64,000 bases of DNA from Nocardia puris (GTDB lineage: Bacteria; Actinomycetota; Actinomycetes; Mycobacteriales; Mycobacteriaceae). The stretch is taken from positions 779,224 to 843,223 of the forward strand of contig NZ_QNRE01000001.1 in the NCBI RefSeq assembly GCF_003315035.1. The letters run 5' to 3'. The translations under genes were made by a program, and so were the position numbers. Under the pieces are notes generated by a model. It made no database searches. It was given only the letters and a program-made list of their open reading frames with translations, and was not told the origin of the DNA. Positions 8,627 through 18,509 of this stretch are shown one piece after another. Each line of letters begins with the position of its first letter. The stretch's first letter is position 1.

Positions 8627-8982
8627 CAGAACACCGCCTCGAGGTGCCGGACCTCGGGCTGGCGCCCCCGGATGATCAGCACCGAGACCACGTCGAACCG
8701 GATGCGCCGCCACGGCCCGTCCTGTTCGGCCAGCCAGAGCAGCGCCAGCCTGCGGATGCGCTGCTGTTTGGCGAAGGTGACCGCCTCGGCGGGTGTGCCG
8801 AAACCGAAACCGGTCCGCGTCTTCACCTCGACGAAGGCCGTGGTGTCGGAGGTGCGGGCGATCAGATCGAGTTCGCCGTACCGGCAGCGCCAGTTCCGCG
8901 CGACGATCTCCATCCCCGCGGCCACCAGATACCGGGCCGCGAGTTCCTCCCCGTATGCGCCGAGCGCCTGTTTGTCTGCCAC
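8626..8982 (-). CDS. UPF0102 family protein YraN, putative endonuclease-fold protein
   Basis: About 118 residues. The motif GAYGEELAARYLVAAG, then RYGELDLIA and FVEVKTRTG, are the conserved YraN blocks and correspond to the E-x-n-D-x-n-E-x-K core of restriction-endonuclease-like nucleases. The function is unproven. The GTG at 8982 gives the usual MADKQALGAYGEE-like start; another GTG at 9000 would add six residues, and neither has a clear ribosome site. It is first in the coupled yraN-yifB-dprA unit. Confidence 0.88.
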   Translation of the reverse strand: MADKQALGAYGEELAARYLVAAGMEIVARNWRCRYGELDLIARTSDTTAFVEVKTRTGFGFGTPAEAVTFAKQQRIRRLALLWLAEQDGPWRRIRFDVVSVLIIRGRQPEVRHLEAVF

Positions 8983-9113
8983 CCGACGAGCGTCGCCCAC
9001 CGGCCCGGACCCGGCACCGCGCCGACCTGGGCGAACATCAGCCCTGTGGACGGCCGTGGATCTGTGGACAACCCCGCGCGCGACCGGTCGGCCCGGCCGC
9101 GCCGCGCGTTAAC

Positions 9114-9419
9114 CTACTCGGGAAGCCGCAGGTCGGGCTTCTCCAGCTCTTCGATGTTCACGTCCTTGAACGTGATGACCCGCACGTGTTTGACGAACCG
9201 GGCGGGCCGGTACATGTCCCAGACCCACGCGTCGCTCATCCGCACCTCGAAATACACCTCGCCATCGGCGTTCTGCGGGCGCAGCTCGACGGTGTTGGCC
9301 AGGTAGAAGCGACGCTCGGTCTCCACCACGTACGAGAACTGACCGACGATGTCCTTGTACTCGCGATACAGCGAGAGCTCCATCTCGGTTTCGTACTTCT
9401 CGAGGTCCTCGGCACTCAT
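9114..9419 (-). CDS. DUF2469 domain-containing protein
   Basis: A 101-residue acidic protein starting MSAEDLEKYETEMELSLYRE, near identical in pattern to the actinobacterial DUF2469 family that sits between rnhB and yraN in mycobacteria. A beta-rich middle (YVVETERRFYLANTVELRP) and a short VWDMYRPARFVKHVRVITF segment follow. Function unknown; its location and conservation suggest a housekeeping role. An AAGGAGG lies about twelve bases before the ATG. Confidence 0.88.
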   Translation of the reverse strand: MSAEDLEKYETEMELSLYREYKDIVGQFSYVVETERRFYLANTVELRPQNADGEVYFEVRMSDAWVWDMYRPARFVKHVRVITFKDVNIEELEKPDLRLPE

Positions 9420-9465
9420 CGGGTGGAATGTCCTCCTTCTCGCCGCACTGCGTCGTCTGCGGACA

Positions 9466-10221
9466 TCATCGCGCATGGGCGGCGTCGGTAGCCACTCGGC
9501 CGTCTCCGACAGCGTCTTCCGCGGCCGTTCGGACCGCGTCGGCGACCCTCGAACCCGAGGTCATGGCCAATGCTTCCCGCACGTTCCGCCACGAACGGCG
9601 GTGTTCGTCACATGGTCCGAGCGCGTTCAGCGCGGCGGTGTGCTCGGGCGTGTTGTAGCCCTTGTGCGCCGCGAAGCCGTATCCGGGGTGGCGCGCGTCC
9701 AGCTCCACCATCATCCGGTCCCTGGTCACCTTGGCCAGGATGCTGGCCGCCGCGATGCAGGCCGCCGCGCCGTCACCACCGATGACCGGCAGTGACGGCA
9801 CCGGGATACCGGGCACCCGGAATCCGTCGGTGAGCACATAGCCGGGCGTGTGCCCGAGCCCGGCGACGGCGCGGCGCATGCCCTCGATATTGGCCACGTG
9901 GATGCCGATCGCGTCGATCTCCCACGACGGGACCACGACGACCTTCCAGGCCAGCGCCAGCCGCGTGATCACCGGGAACAATTCCTCGCGCGTGGCCTCG
10001 GTGAGCTTCTTGGAGTCGTCGAGCCCGGCGAGCTTGTCGTAGGACTTGGGCGCGAGCAGACAGGCCGCCACCACCAGCGGACCCGCGCACGGACCGCGCC
10101 CCGCCTCGTCGACGCCGGCCACCGGGCCCAGACCGCTGCGGATCAGCGCCGCTTCCAGCGTGCGCAGCCCCGACGCCTTGCGCATCACGACACGCGGCGG
10201 CCATGTCCGGCCCGCCGTCAC
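9466..10221 (-). CDS. rnhB: Ribonuclease HII
   Basis: A 251-residue enzyme that cleaves the RNA strand of RNA/DNA hybrids and misincorporated ribonucleotides. The catalytic signature [18 protein letters not shown] supplies the Asp-Glu pair, DDSKKLT follows, and [11 protein letters not shown] plus [17 protein letters not shown] complete the family blocks. The GTG at 10221 gives the N-terminus [20 protein letters not shown], as in mycobacterial RnhB. A GTG at 10248 would add nine residues. The C-terminal 30 residues are an Ala/Asp-rich tail beyond the catalytic domain. It lies directly downstream of lepB. Confidence 0.93.
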   Translation of the reverse strand: MTAGRTWPPRVVMRKASGLRTLEAALIRSGLGPVAGVDEAGRGPCAGPLVVAACLLAPKSYDKLAGLDDSKKLTEATREELFPVITRLALAWKVVVVPSWEIDAIGIHVANIEGMRRAVAGLGHTPGYVLTDGFRVPGIPVPSLPVIGGDGAAACIAAASILAKVTRDRMMVELDARHPGYGFAAHKGYNTPEHTAALNALGPCDEHRRSWRNVREALAMTSGSRVADAVRTAAEDAVGDGRVATDAAHAR

Positions 10222-10275
10222 TGCGTTTCCCACTCCGGCTCGCCCCACCGTTCGATTATCCTGCGACCGCGCCCG

Positions 10276-11067
10276 TCAGTTCGTCTGCGGGTTCTGCGAA
10301 CCCACCGTGCCGATCCGGGTCGGCGGCCAGATCTTCACGATCGTCTTGCCGCGGACGTTGTCGACGGGGACGGTGCCGGTCAGATCGTCGCGCACGTGGA
10401 AGCGGGAGTCCGACGACTGGTTGCGGTTGTCGCCCATCACCCACAGGTGGCCCTCGGGCACCTCGATGGGACCGAATTCCCGCCCGCTGACGGGGCAACC
10501 GACACCCGCGCACTGGCCGGGGGTGTACGGGAAGTCATAGACGGCGTACGGCTCGTCCAGGGGTTTGCCGTCGACCAGCACCCGGCCCTGTTCGTCGCAG
10601 CACTGCACGGTCTGGCCGCCCACCGCGATCACGCGCTTGACGAGATCGTTCTCGTCGGGCGGCACCAGGCCGAAGAAGGAGAGGAAGTTCTGGAGTCCGC
10701 GGATCACGACGTTGTCGGAGCGGATGGACTGGTACCGCTCGTTCCAGGACGGCGGTCCCACGAAGACGACCACGTCGCCCGGCTGCGGCTCGCCACTGCC
10801 GTAGTAGCTGATCTTCTGGACGTAGATGCGGTCGCCGATCTGGAGGGTCTCCTCCATCGACTGGGACGGGATCACATACGGCCGCCCGACGAACGTGACC
10901 ATCAGCGCCGCGATGACGGCGGCGATGACGATGAGAATCGGCAGTTCCTGCCAGAAAGGACGCTGCTTGCGCTGCTTGCGCTGCTTCTTGTTCCGGCGCC
11001 TACCGCGCCGCCCCGGCTCCTCGTCTCCCGACCCGGACACCGACACCGACTCACTCTCGTCTGCCAC
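10276..11067 (-). CDS. lepB: Signal peptidase I
   Basis: A 263-residue membrane protease that removes signal peptides outside the membrane. A 36-residue basic cytosolic start (RRGRRRNKKQRKQRKQR) leads to one membrane helix (LPILIVIAAVIAALMVTF). The catalytic Ser follows at once in VIPSQSMEETL; the general-base Lys is in DLVKRVIAVGG; the late GDNRNQSSDSR box is present. A CxxC-like pair (VQCCDE) and a second pair (QCAGVGC) lie in the extracytoplasmic part. GTG start. A 12-bp hairpin separates it from rplS, so it may use its own promoter or read-through. Confidence 0.95.
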   Translation of the reverse strand: MADESESVSVSGSGDEEPGRRGRRRNKKQRKQRKQRPFWQELPILIVIAAVIAALMVTFVGRPYVIPSQSMEETLQIGDRIYVQKISYYGSGEPQPGDVVVFVGPPSWNERYQSIRSDNVVIRGLQNFLSFFGLVPPDENDLVKRVIAVGGQTVQCCDEQGRVLVDGKPLDEPYAVYDFPYTPGQCAGVGCPVSGREFGPIEVPEGHLWVMGDNRNQSSDSRFHVRDDLTGTVPVDNVRGKTIVKIWPPTRIGTVGSQNPQTN

Positions 11068-11080
11068 GCCGAACAGACTA

Positions 11081-11113
11081 GCCCGGCACCATGACTGACG
11101 TATGGTGCCGGGC
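11081..11113 (-). terminator. Hairpin between rplS and lepB
   Basis: Perfect 12-base arms GCCCGGCACCAT / ATGGTGCCGGGC with a nine-base loop, starting about 40 bases after the rplS stop. There is no clear U-tract on either strand. It probably terminates or attenuates rplS transcription before lepB. Confidence 0.7.
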
Positions 11114-11150
11114 CAGAAGAGATCATTCGTGCCGGTTCAGGCCGAAGCGC

Positions 11151-11492
11151 TCAGCGCTTCTCCTTGATCTTGGCCGCCTTACCGCGCAGCTCACGCAGGT
11201 AGTACAGCTTCGCCCGGCGGACGTCACCGCGGGTCACGACGTCGATGTGGTCGATGTTGGGGCTGTGCACCGGGAAGGTGCGCTCCACGCCGACACCGAA
11301 CGACACCTTGCGGACGGTGAAGGTCTCGCGGATGCCACCGCCCTGGCGACGGATCACGACGCCCTTGAAGACCTGGATGCGCTCCTTCGAGCCTTCGATG
11401 ACCTTCACGTGCACATTCAGGGTGTCGCCCGGACGGAAGTCGGGGACATCACTGCGCAGCGACTTTTCGTCGACGAAGTCAAGGGTGTTCAT
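11151..11492 (-). CDS. rplS: 50S ribosomal protein L19
   Basis: A 113-residue protein of the large subunit at the 30S-50S interface. The family blocks are clear: [53 protein letters not shown] and the basic C-terminus [20 protein letters not shown]. The ATG at 11492 is preceded by AGAAGG with six bases between; an ATG six bases further upstream would leave no spacing. Usually trmD is next to rplS; here an 8-kb block separates them. Confidence 0.97.
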   Translation of the reverse strand: MNTLDFVDEKSLRSDVPDFRPGDTLNVHVKVIEGSKERIQVFKGVVIRRQGGGIRETFTVRKVSFGVGVERTFPVHSPNIDHIDVVTRGDVRRAKLYYLRELRGKAAKIKEKR

Positions 11493-11632
11493 TTTCATCC
11501 TTCTGGAGTTCGCGCGAACAGAGGACCCTGGCGGCACCTGCGTGCTCGACCGGTTCATGCTCCGAATTAGGGGGATGCTTCCGGGGTCGAACTAGCATCC
11601 GGGGCAACCCGAGCATTGTGCCAGATCAGACA

Positions 11633-11653
11633 GGGGCCGGGAAAATCGGCCCC
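11633..11653 (-). terminator. Hairpin after the tex-membrane protein unit
   Basis: Seven-base arms GGGGCCG / CGGCCCC around a seven-base A-rich loop begin two bases after the stop of the membrane-protein gene. Compact and correctly placed to end the minus-strand transcript. Confidence 0.6.
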
Positions 11654-11654
11654 G

Positions 11655-12530
11655 TCAGTGATCGGCGCGTTCGGGCCAGAGCGCGTGCAGGTGGTGCCGG
11701 TGATGGTGCGGCGAGGGCGGGGCCGGGATCACCGTACGGGTGAGTTCGGCCTCGGCCGCCGTGCGCACGTGCTCGACGTTCGGTTTACCGGCCACCAGGT
11801 CCTGCACGAAGATCTTCGCGCGGATCACGGGCCTGCGATAGCGGCGTTCCCGCACGATCGCCCGGTACATCAGCCGCCTGCGGTCGGCGTAACGCCAGCG
11901 CGCCCACGGCGCACCCGGCCTGCTCAGCCGCGACGCACCCACGATCAGCAGCGGCGGGAAGAACATGCCGAACAGGCCGGTCCAGATCTTGCCCTTCGCG
12001 ATGACGATCGCGGCCAGCACCAGGTTGACGATCGCGAACACCACGATCAGGCCGCGCGCCCAGCCGTCGGCGGTGTCGCGGAAGTCGTTGATCTCCAGCA
12101 GCGACAGCGGGTGGAAACCGAGCAGCAGCAGACCCGTCACCGCCAGCGCGACGAACACGGCGTCCACCGAGGTGCGGCCCTGCTCCTCCCAGTAGACGTC
12201 CTTCAGGTAGTAGATGAGCGCGAACTCGTCCAGCACCAGGGCCGCGCCGACGCCGAACGCGGCCGCCAGTGCCGAGGACGTCCACCGTTCGGCGTCCTCG
12301 GCCACCGCGACCAGGCCCAGCCCGGAGCCCAGCACCAGCACCACGCCGAACACCATGTGGTGCACGTGCACGTCACCGGCGCGCAGATTCCCCGGCCACC
12401 ACCGCACCTTCGCCCGGATCATCCGGACGCTGAGCCGGATGAACAGGAACCCGATGATGAATCCGAGCAGGAAACACAGCAGCGGCAGGCGGCCGTACGC
12501 GATCACATCGTCTTCGAGCCACCGCCGCAT
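11655..12530 (-). CDS. Multi-pass membrane protein of unknown function
   Basis: A 291-residue protein with about seven hydrophobic segments. Notable residues are an HVHHMVFG motif near residues 55-62 before the second helix, an acidic DEFALIYYLKDVYW segment near 105, and a short ALWPERADH C-terminus preceded by HHHRHHLH. The clustered histidines could bind metal, but that is inference. It follows tex by 18 bases on the same strand and a terminator-like hairpin lies directly downstream, so the two form an operon. I recognise no named family. Confidence 0.75.
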   Translation of the reverse strand: MRRWLEDDVIAYGRLPLLCFLLGFIIGFLFIRLSVRMIRAKVRWWPGNLRAGDVHVHHMVFGVVLVLGSGLGLVAVAEDAERWTSSALAAAFGVGAALVLDEFALIYYLKDVYWEEQGRTSVDAVFVALAVTGLLLLGFHPLSLLEINDFRDTADGWARGLIVVFAIVNLVLAAIVIAKGKIWTGLFGMFFPPLLIVGASRLSRPGAPWARWRYADRRRLMYRAIVRERRYRRPVIRAKIFVQDLVAGKPNVEHVRTAAEAELTRTVIPAPPSPHHHRHHLHALWPERADH

Positions 12531-12548
12531 GGCCGCCTCCGCCGCCGC

Positions 12549-14975
12549 CTACTGTCCGAAACCAGCCCGGCGCAGCGCATCCGCCATGGAACCGCTCGGC
12601 GCGGGGGCGTTGCGCCGTGGCGAGCCCTGGGTGCGGCCCTGCTGCTGCCGACCCTGACCATTCTGCCGTGCCTTGCCGTCCCCGCGCCCGCCTCGGCCGT
12701 CACCGCGACCACCGCCACCCTCGCCGCGACCGCCCTGGCCGCGCTGGGACGCGGGCTTGCCCGCCTGGCCGGGCTCGTCGTCCAGGCGCAGCGACAGCCC
12801 GATGCGCTGCCGGGCGACGTCGACCTCGAGCACCTTCACCTTCACCACGTCACCGGACTTGACGACTTCGCGCGGGTCCTTGACGAAGGAGTGCGACATG
12901 GCCGACACGTGGACCAGTCCGTCCTGGTGCACGCCCACATCCACGAACGCGCCGAACGCGGCGACGTTGGTGACCACGCCCTCGAGCACCATGCCCGGCT
13001 CCAGGTCGGCGACCTTCTCCACGCCCGCGGCGAACTCGGCGGTCTTGAACTCCGGGCGCGGGTCGCGGCCCGGCTTGTCCAACTCGCTGATGATGTCGGT
13101 GACGGTCGGCACGCCGAACTTCTCATCGGTGAAATCGGCCGGGCGCAGGCCTTTCAGCACCGTGGAATTGCCGATGATCTCCTGCACGTCGCGGCCGGTG
13201 CGCTCCACGATCCGGCGCACCACCGGGTAAGCCTCCGGGTGCACGGCGGAGGAGTCGAGCGGGTCGTCACCGCCGCGAATGCGCAGGAAGCCCGCGCACT
13301 GCTCGAACGCCTTCGGGCCCAGCCGGGGCACGTCGAGCAGGGCGGTGCGGCTGCGGAACGGACCGTTCTGATCGCGGTGCGCGACAATGCTTTCCGCGAC
13401 CGAGGACGCGATACCCGACACGCGCGAGAGCAGCGGCACCGACGCCGTGTTCACGTCCACACCGACCGCGTTCACCGCGTCTTCGACCACGGCGCCCAGC
13501 GAGCGGGCCAACAGTGTCTCGGACACGTCGTGCTGGTACTGGCCGACGCCGATGGACTTCGGATCGATCTTCACCAGCTCGGCGAGCGGGTCCTGCAGGC
13601 GGCGCGCGATCGACACCGCGCCCCGCAGCGACACATCCAGCTCCGGCAGTTCCTGCGACGCGTACGCCGACGCCGAGTACACCGACGCGCCCGCCTCCGA
13701 CACGACGATCTTGGTGGGCTTGTTGCCGCCCGCCGCGCCGATGCGGTTGATGAGTTCGGCGGCGAGGGCGTCGGTTTCGCGTGACGCGGTGCCGTTGCCG
13801 ATCGCGATCAGCTCCACGCCGAACCGGGCGACCAACGCGCCCAGCACCGCGAGGGACTTCTCGGTCTGACCCTGCGGCTTGTGCGGGTAGATGACCTCGG
13901 TGGCGACGACCTTGCCGGTGGCGTCCACCACCGCGACCTTCACGCCGGTGCGGTAGCCCGGGTCCAGGCCCATGGTGGCCCTGGTGCCCGCGGGTGCGGC
14001 CAGCAGCAGATCGCGCAGGTTGGTGGCGAACACGTCGACGGCGTCCTTCTCCGCCGCCTGCCGCAACCGCATCCGGGTGTCGATGCCCAGGCTCACCTGG
14101 AGCTTGGTGCGCCACGCCCAGCGGACCGTGTCGAGCAACCAGGAATCCGCCGGGCGGCCCCGGTCGGCGATGCCGAAGCGCGCCGCGATTCTCGTCTCGT
14201 ACACGGTGCGCTCACCCGGCGCCGGCTCCTCGGTGTCGGGCTCGAGGTGCAGGGTGAGCACCTCCTCCTTCTCCCCGCGCAGCAGCGCCAGCACGCGGTG
14301 CGAGGGCAGCTTGTTGAACGGTTCACTGAATTCGAAGTAGTCGGCGAACTTCGCGCCCGCCTCCTCCTTGCCGGGCCGCACCGAGGAAGTCAGCTGACCC
14401 CGGTTCCACATCAGTTCGCGCAGCTCACCGACCAGGTCCGCGTCCTCGGCGAACCGTTCCACCAGGATGGCGCGCGCACCGTCGAGCTGTTCGGCGGTGT
14501 ACTGCGCCGGATCGGTGGACGGGTCGGTGATCAACGCGTCGGCCACCGGCTCGTGCCCGGCCTCGCGCGCGATCTGCGCCTTGGTCCGCCGCTTGGGCTT
14601 GTACGGCAGGTAGATGTCCTCCAGCCGCGCCTTCGTCTCGGCGAGCATCAACTGCTTGTGCAGCTCGGCGTCGAGCTTGCCCTGGCTCTTGATCGACTCG
14701 ATGATCGCGCCGCGACGCTCGTCCAATTCCCGCAGATAGTGCAGCCGCTCGTCCAGCGTGCGCAGTTGCGCGTCGTCGAGGCCGCCCGTCACCTCCTTGC
14801 GGTACCGCGCGATGAACGGCACGGTCGACCCGGCGTCGAGCAACTCGACGGCGGCGCGCACCTGACTCTCGCGCACCCCGAGTTCCTCGGCGATGCGCCT
14901 GCCCACACTGGCGAGGGCGGCGGTCGGCGCGGCGGTGTTCGACTCTGAACTGGCGATCTCAGGCGCTGTCGTCAC
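12549..14975 (-). CDS. Tex-family S1 RNA-binding transcription accessory protein
   Basis: An 808-residue Tex homologue. The N-terminal helical part contains VPFIARYRKEVTGGLDD and LPYKPKRRTKAQIARE; the YqgF-like domain is marked by MGLDPGYRTGVKVAVVDATG; helix-hairpin-helix segments are DVNTASVPLLSRVSGI and GPFRSRTALLDVPRLG; the S1 domain is VLEGVVTNVAAFGAFVDVGV. Tex binds nucleic acid and influences transcription; its exact role is unsettled. The C-terminal 65 residues form a GRG/RGD/Gln-rich tail like an RGG box, longer than in enterobacterial Tex. GTG at 14975 was chosen; one at 14981 is equally close. Confidence 0.93.
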   Translation of the reverse strand: MTTAPEIASSESNTAAPTAALASVGRRIAEELGVRESQVRAAVELLDAGSTVPFIARYRKEVTGGLDDAQLRTLDERLHYLRELDERRGAIIESIKSQGKLDAELHKQLMLAETKARLEDIYLPYKPKRRTKAQIAREAGHEPVADALITDPSTDPAQYTAEQLDGARAILVERFAEDADLVGELRELMWNRGQLTSSVRPGKEEAGAKFADYFEFSEPFNKLPSHRVLALLRGEKEEVLTLHLEPDTEEPAPGERTVYETRIAARFGIADRGRPADSWLLDTVRWAWRTKLQVSLGIDTRMRLRQAAEKDAVDVFATNLRDLLLAAPAGTRATMGLDPGYRTGVKVAVVDATGKVVATEVIYPHKPQGQTEKSLAVLGALVARFGVELIAIGNGTASRETDALAAELINRIGAAGGNKPTKIVVSEAGASVYSASAYASQELPELDVSLRGAVSIARRLQDPLAELVKIDPKSIGVGQYQHDVSETLLARSLGAVVEDAVNAVGVDVNTASVPLLSRVSGIASSVAESIVAHRDQNGPFRSRTALLDVPRLGPKAFEQCAGFLRIRGGDDPLDSSAVHPEAYPVVRRIVERTGRDVQEIIGNSTVLKGLRPADFTDEKFGVPTVTDIISELDKPGRDPRPEFKTAEFAAGVEKVADLEPGMVLEGVVTNVAAFGAFVDVGVHQDGLVHVSAMSHSFVKDPREVVKSGDVVKVKVLEVDVARQRIGLSLRLDDEPGQAGKPASQRGQGGRGEGGGGRGDGRGGRGDGKARQNGQGRQQQGRTQGSPRRNAPAPSGSMADALRRAGFGQ

Positions 14976-15134
14976 GCCCACAGACTAGTCCGCCGCCGCG
15001 CGACCGCTCGCCGGGTGTGGGTGCGGCGGAGCCGATCGTGGGCTGTCGCCCGGATCGCGGCGGATCAGGCAACCTGTCCACGTGCTCGGCGAGATCGCCT
15101 GCCGGCGTGCGCACCTCGCGAGGACCGGGCCGCC

Positions 15135-16772
15135 TCACGCGTCGCCGAGCAATTCCTTTGCGATCTCCCGCATTTCGGCCTTGCGAATCTTGCCGGTGAC
15201 CGTCATGGGGAACTCGTCGACGAGGTGGACGTACTTGGGGATCTTGAAGTGGGCGAGTTTGCCGGCGCAGAACTCGCGCAGGGACTCGGCCGTGAGCGGG
15301 GCGGCGCCGTCGCGCAGGCGAACCCACGCCATCAGCTCCTCGCCGTACTTCGGATCGGGGACGCCGATGACTTGCGCGTCGACGATATCGGGGTGGGTGT
15401 AGAGGAACTCCTCGATCTCGCGGGGGTAGATGTTCTCGCCGCCCCGGATGACCATGTCCTTGATGCGACCCGTCACCGCGATGTAGCCGTCGGCGTCCAT
15501 CACGCCGATGTCTCCGGTGTGCATCCAGCGGGCGGCGTCGATCGCCTCGGCGGTCTTGTCGGGCTGTTCCCAGTAGCCGAGCATGACCGAGTAACCGCGC
15601 GTGCACAGTTCGCCCGGTTCCCCGCGCGGCACGGTGAGACCCGTTGCGGGATCGACGATCTTGACCTCCAGATGCGGGCCGACGCGGCCCACGGTGGCGG
15701 TGCGCCGGGTGAGGTCGTCGTCACGGCGGGTCTGGGTGCTCACCGGGGAGGTCTCGGTCATGCCGTAGCAGATGCACACCTCGTGCATGCCGAGCCGGTC
15801 GATGACCCGTTTCATCACCTCGACCGGGCATGGCGAACCGGCCATGATCCCGGTGCGCAATCCGGTCAGATCGGGTGCGGCGCCGGACTTCTCGAGCTGA
15901 CCGTCCAGCTCCGCCAGCACGGCGATGAACATCGTCGGCACACCGTAGAGCGACGTGCAGCGTTCTGCGGTGACGGCCGACAGGGTCGCGGCCGGATCGA
16001 ACGACGGGGCCGGGATCACCACGGCCGCACCGTGACTGGTCGCGGCGAGGTTGCCCATCACCATGCCGAAACAATGGTAGAACGGCACCGGCACGCAGAT
16101 CCGGTCCTGTTCGGTGTATCCGCACAGCTCACCCACGAAATACCCGTTATTGAGGATGTTGTGGTGGCTGAGCGTCGCGCCCTTCGGGAAACCCGTGGTG
16201 CCCGAGGTGTATTGGATGTTGATCGGGTCGTCCGCCGACAGCGTCGCCTCGATCTCGGCCAACCGGTCGCCGTCGGCCGATGTACGCGCGACCTCGTCCC
16301 ACTCCGGGCTACCGAGGATCAGCACCTGTTCCAGCCCGGGGCATTCCGGCCGGACCTCCTCGATCATCGCCACGTAGTTCGACGTCTTGAACTCCGGTGC
16401 GGCGATCACCATCCGGACCCCGGCCTGCCGCAGCACGTACCCCAATTCCGAGGTGCGGTACGCGGGGTTGACGTTCACCAGGATCGCGCCCAGCGCGGCG
16501 GTCGCGTACTGGGTGAACACCCACTCCGCGCAGTTCGGGGCCCAGATGCCGACCCGGTCACCCTTGCCGATGCCGCGCCGGGCCAGTCCGGTCGCGACGG
16601 CGTCGACGGCCGCCAGCAGCTCGCGATAGGTCCAGCGCCGGCCGGACGGAACGTCCACCAGCGCTTCGCGATCCGGATGCGCGGCCGCCGTGCGCCGCAG
16701 GTTCGTGGCGATGGTGTCACCCAGCAGCGGCGCGTCGGAGACGCCGGAGGCGTAGCTCGGCACGGCGATCAT
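15135..16772 (-). CDS. AMP-binding acyl-CoA synthetase (FadD-type)
   Basis: A 545-residue ATP-dependent acyl-CoA ligase activating a carboxylic acid through an acyl-adenylate. The P-loop motif [12 protein letters not shown], the CYGMTETSP motif, the adenylate-binding WMHTGDIG and [20 protein letters not shown], and the catalytic lysine motif [12 protein letters not shown] are all intact. It resembles medium/long-chain fatty-acyl ligases such as FadD35-like proteins; the substrate cannot be read from sequence. Its ATG shares one base with the preceding ligase stop, so the two ligases are coupled. GTG at 16775 is an alternative start. Confidence 0.92.
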   Translation of the reverse strand: MIAVPSYASGVSDAPLLGDTIATNLRRTAAAHPDREALVDVPSGRRWTYRELLAAVDAVATGLARRGIGKGDRVGIWAPNCAEWVFTQYATAALGAILVNVNPAYRTSELGYVLRQAGVRMVIAAPEFKTSNYVAMIEEVRPECPGLEQVLILGSPEWDEVARTSADGDRLAEIEATLSADDPINIQYTSGTTGFPKGATLSHHNILNNGYFVGELCGYTEQDRICVPVPFYHCFGMVMGNLAATSHGAAVVIPAPSFDPAATLSAVTAERCTSLYGVPTMFIAVLAELDGQLEKSGAAPDLTGLRTGIMAGSPCPVEVMKRVIDRLGMHEVCICYGMTETSPVSTQTRRDDDLTRRTATVGRVGPHLEVKIVDPATGLTVPRGEPGELCTRGYSVMLGYWEQPDKTAEAIDAARWMHTGDIGVMDADGYIAVTGRIKDMVIRGGENIYPREIEEFLYTHPDIVDAQVIGVPDPKYGEELMAWVRLRDGAAPLTAESLREFCAGKLAHFKIPKYVHLVDEFPMTVTGKIRKAEMREIAKELLGDA

Positions 16773-18412
16773 CACGCCACTCCCTGCTGACGCAGCACGA
16801 ACCGCTGCACCTTGCCGCTGGGTGTCTTCGGCAGCGATTCGACGAACCGCACCCGGCGCGGATACGCGTGCGCCGCGAACTTGTCCTTGACCAGCTGCTG
16901 CAACTCGGCGGCCAGCTCCGGTGTGCCTTCGACGCCGGGGCGGGGCACCACGAACGCCTCCAGCACTTCGCCGCGCAACTCGTCGGGCAGGCCGACGACC
17001 GCGGCCTCGGCTACGTCATCGTGCAGGACCAGCACGCTCTCCACCTCGAACGGGCCGATGCGGTAGCCCGCCATGATGATCACGTCGTCGTCGCGGGCGG
17101 AGAAGTGGAAGAAGCCGTCGGCGTCGCGGGAGCCGGCGTCGCCGGTCAGGTACCAGCGGCCGTCGGCGGTGTAGCGCTGCGCGGTGCGCTCCGGGGCGTC
17201 GAGGTAGCCGAGGAACCACAGCAGCGGGCTTTGTTCGGTGTCGATGGCGACGCGGCCGAGTTCGCCGGGCGCGGCTTCCACATCGGCGTCGTCGGACAGC
17301 ACCGCGCACGACCAGCCCGGCAGCTGCCTGCCCATGGAACCGAGCGGGGCGGCGGAGTCCAGATCCTCGTGCCAGGCGTTGCAGATGACCATGCCGTGCT
17401 CGGTCTGGCCGTAGTGATCGCGCACCGCGACGCCCAAGTGGCGCTCCGACCAGGCGACGACCTCCGGCGTGAGCGGCTCGCCCGCCGAGGACGCGCGGCG
17501 CAACGCGATACCGGTGGGCACGGAGTCGTCGGCGCGCAGCGCGCGGTAGACGGTCGGAGCGGCGGCGAAGTTCGTGACGCCGAACCGTTGCAGCACCTCC
17601 CACGTCAGCGACGGGGAGAAGCCCGCGTGCAGCAGCAGGCTGCGGGTGCCCGAGGCCAGCGGCGCGAGGATCGCGTAGTACAGCCCGTAGGCCCAGCCCG
17701 GATCGGCGGCGTTCCAGAACACGTCGTCGGGGCGGACGTCGAGCGCGAACTCCTGGTAGGCGTGGAACGAAGCGAGCGAGCGCACCGGGATCGGCACGCC
17801 CTTCGGGGTGCCGGTGGTGCCGCTGGTGAACAGCTGCACCAGCAGTCCGTCACCGCCGACCGCGACGGCGGCCGCCCGCGGATCGTCGGCGGCGTGGTTC
17901 TCCATCAGATCGGCGAAGCTCAGCGCGTCGGCACGGACGTCCGCGCCGGATCCGCCCACCACGGCCAGCCGCCACGGCACCTCGGCCGCGATGTCGTCGC
18001 CGGGCGCGAGCTTGGCCGCCTGGTCGGCGTCGGCGAGCACCAGCGCGGCGCGGCTCGCGTCCAAGCGGAATGCGATCGCGGGCGGCGCGAACGCCGTGAA
18101 CAGCGGCACGTGCACCGCGCCGCGACGCCAAATGCCGAGCAGCGCGACGATCAGCTCCGCCGACTTGCCCATCAGTGTGGCGACCCGATCGCCCGGCTCG
18201 ATGTCCAGCCCGGCCAACGCCGCCGCGAAGCGGGCCGAGCGCTCGCGCAGCTCACCGTAGGTGAGATCGGTGGCGCTCAGATCCGCCTCGATCACCGTGA
18301 ACGCGACGGCGTCGGCGGGATGCCGGTCGCAGAGCAGTTCCGCCGCACAGGCGTCGGGTCCGTCGTAATCCGCCAGCAGCGCGCGCACCCGCGCGTCCGG
18401 ATCGGTGCTCAT
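16772..18412 (-). CDS. AMP-binding acyl-CoA synthetase (acetyl/medium-chain type)
   Basis: A 546-residue acyl- or acetyl-CoA synthetase-like enzyme. Motifs: [55 protein letters not shown] and the lysine motif [15 protein letters not shown]. The [16 protein letters not shown] segment is typical of the acetyl-CoA synthetase / medium-chain acyl-CoA synthetase branch. ATG 18412 is preceded by GGAGAG. It leads the two-ligase unit and faces a GAF-LuxR regulator gene across 97 bases, which probably controls it. The two ligases may act on different chain lengths of the same carbon source. Confidence 0.92.
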   Translation of the reverse strand: MSTDPDARVRALLADYDGPDACAAELLCDRHPADAVAFTVIEADLSATDLTYGELRERSARFAAALAGLDIEPGDRVATLMGKSAELIVALLGIWRRGAVHVPLFTAFAPPAIAFRLDASRAALVLADADQAAKLAPGDDIAAEVPWRLAVVGGSGADVRADALSFADLMENHAADDPRAAAVAVGGDGLLVQLFTSGTTGTPKGVPIPVRSLASFHAYQEFALDVRPDDVFWNAADPGWAYGLYYAILAPLASGTRSLLLHAGFSPSLTWEVLQRFGVTNFAAAPTVYRALRADDSVPTGIALRRASSAGEPLTPEVVAWSERHLGVAVRDHYGQTEHGMVICNAWHEDLDSAAPLGSMGRQLPGWSCAVLSDDADVEAAPGELGRVAIDTEQSPLLWFLGYLDAPERTAQRYTADGRWYLTGDAGSRDADGFFHFSARDDDVIIMAGYRIGPFEVESVLVLHDDVAEAAVVGLPDELRGEVLEAFVVPRPGVEGTPELAAELQQLVKDKFAAHAYPRRVRFVESLPKTPSGKVQRFVLRQQGVA

Positions 18413-18485
18413 GCTTGCTCTCCTCGTTGGTGATCCAGGCCACCCTGGTGTCCACTAGGATGTGCGGCACATCACGTTCGTTACT

Positions 18486-18509
18486 ACCCCCGAAAAGGGG
18501 TGAGTCCCC
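18486..18509. promoter_or_regulatory. Paired inverted repeats just before the LuxR-type start codon
   Basis: ACCCC (18486-18490) and GGGGT (18497-18501) form a palindrome around CGAAAA; the same GGGG can instead pair with CCCC at 18506-18509, directly before the ATG. This lies in the divergent control region of the regulator and the ligase operon. It could be an operator or could occlude the ribosome site. Confidence 0.4.
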
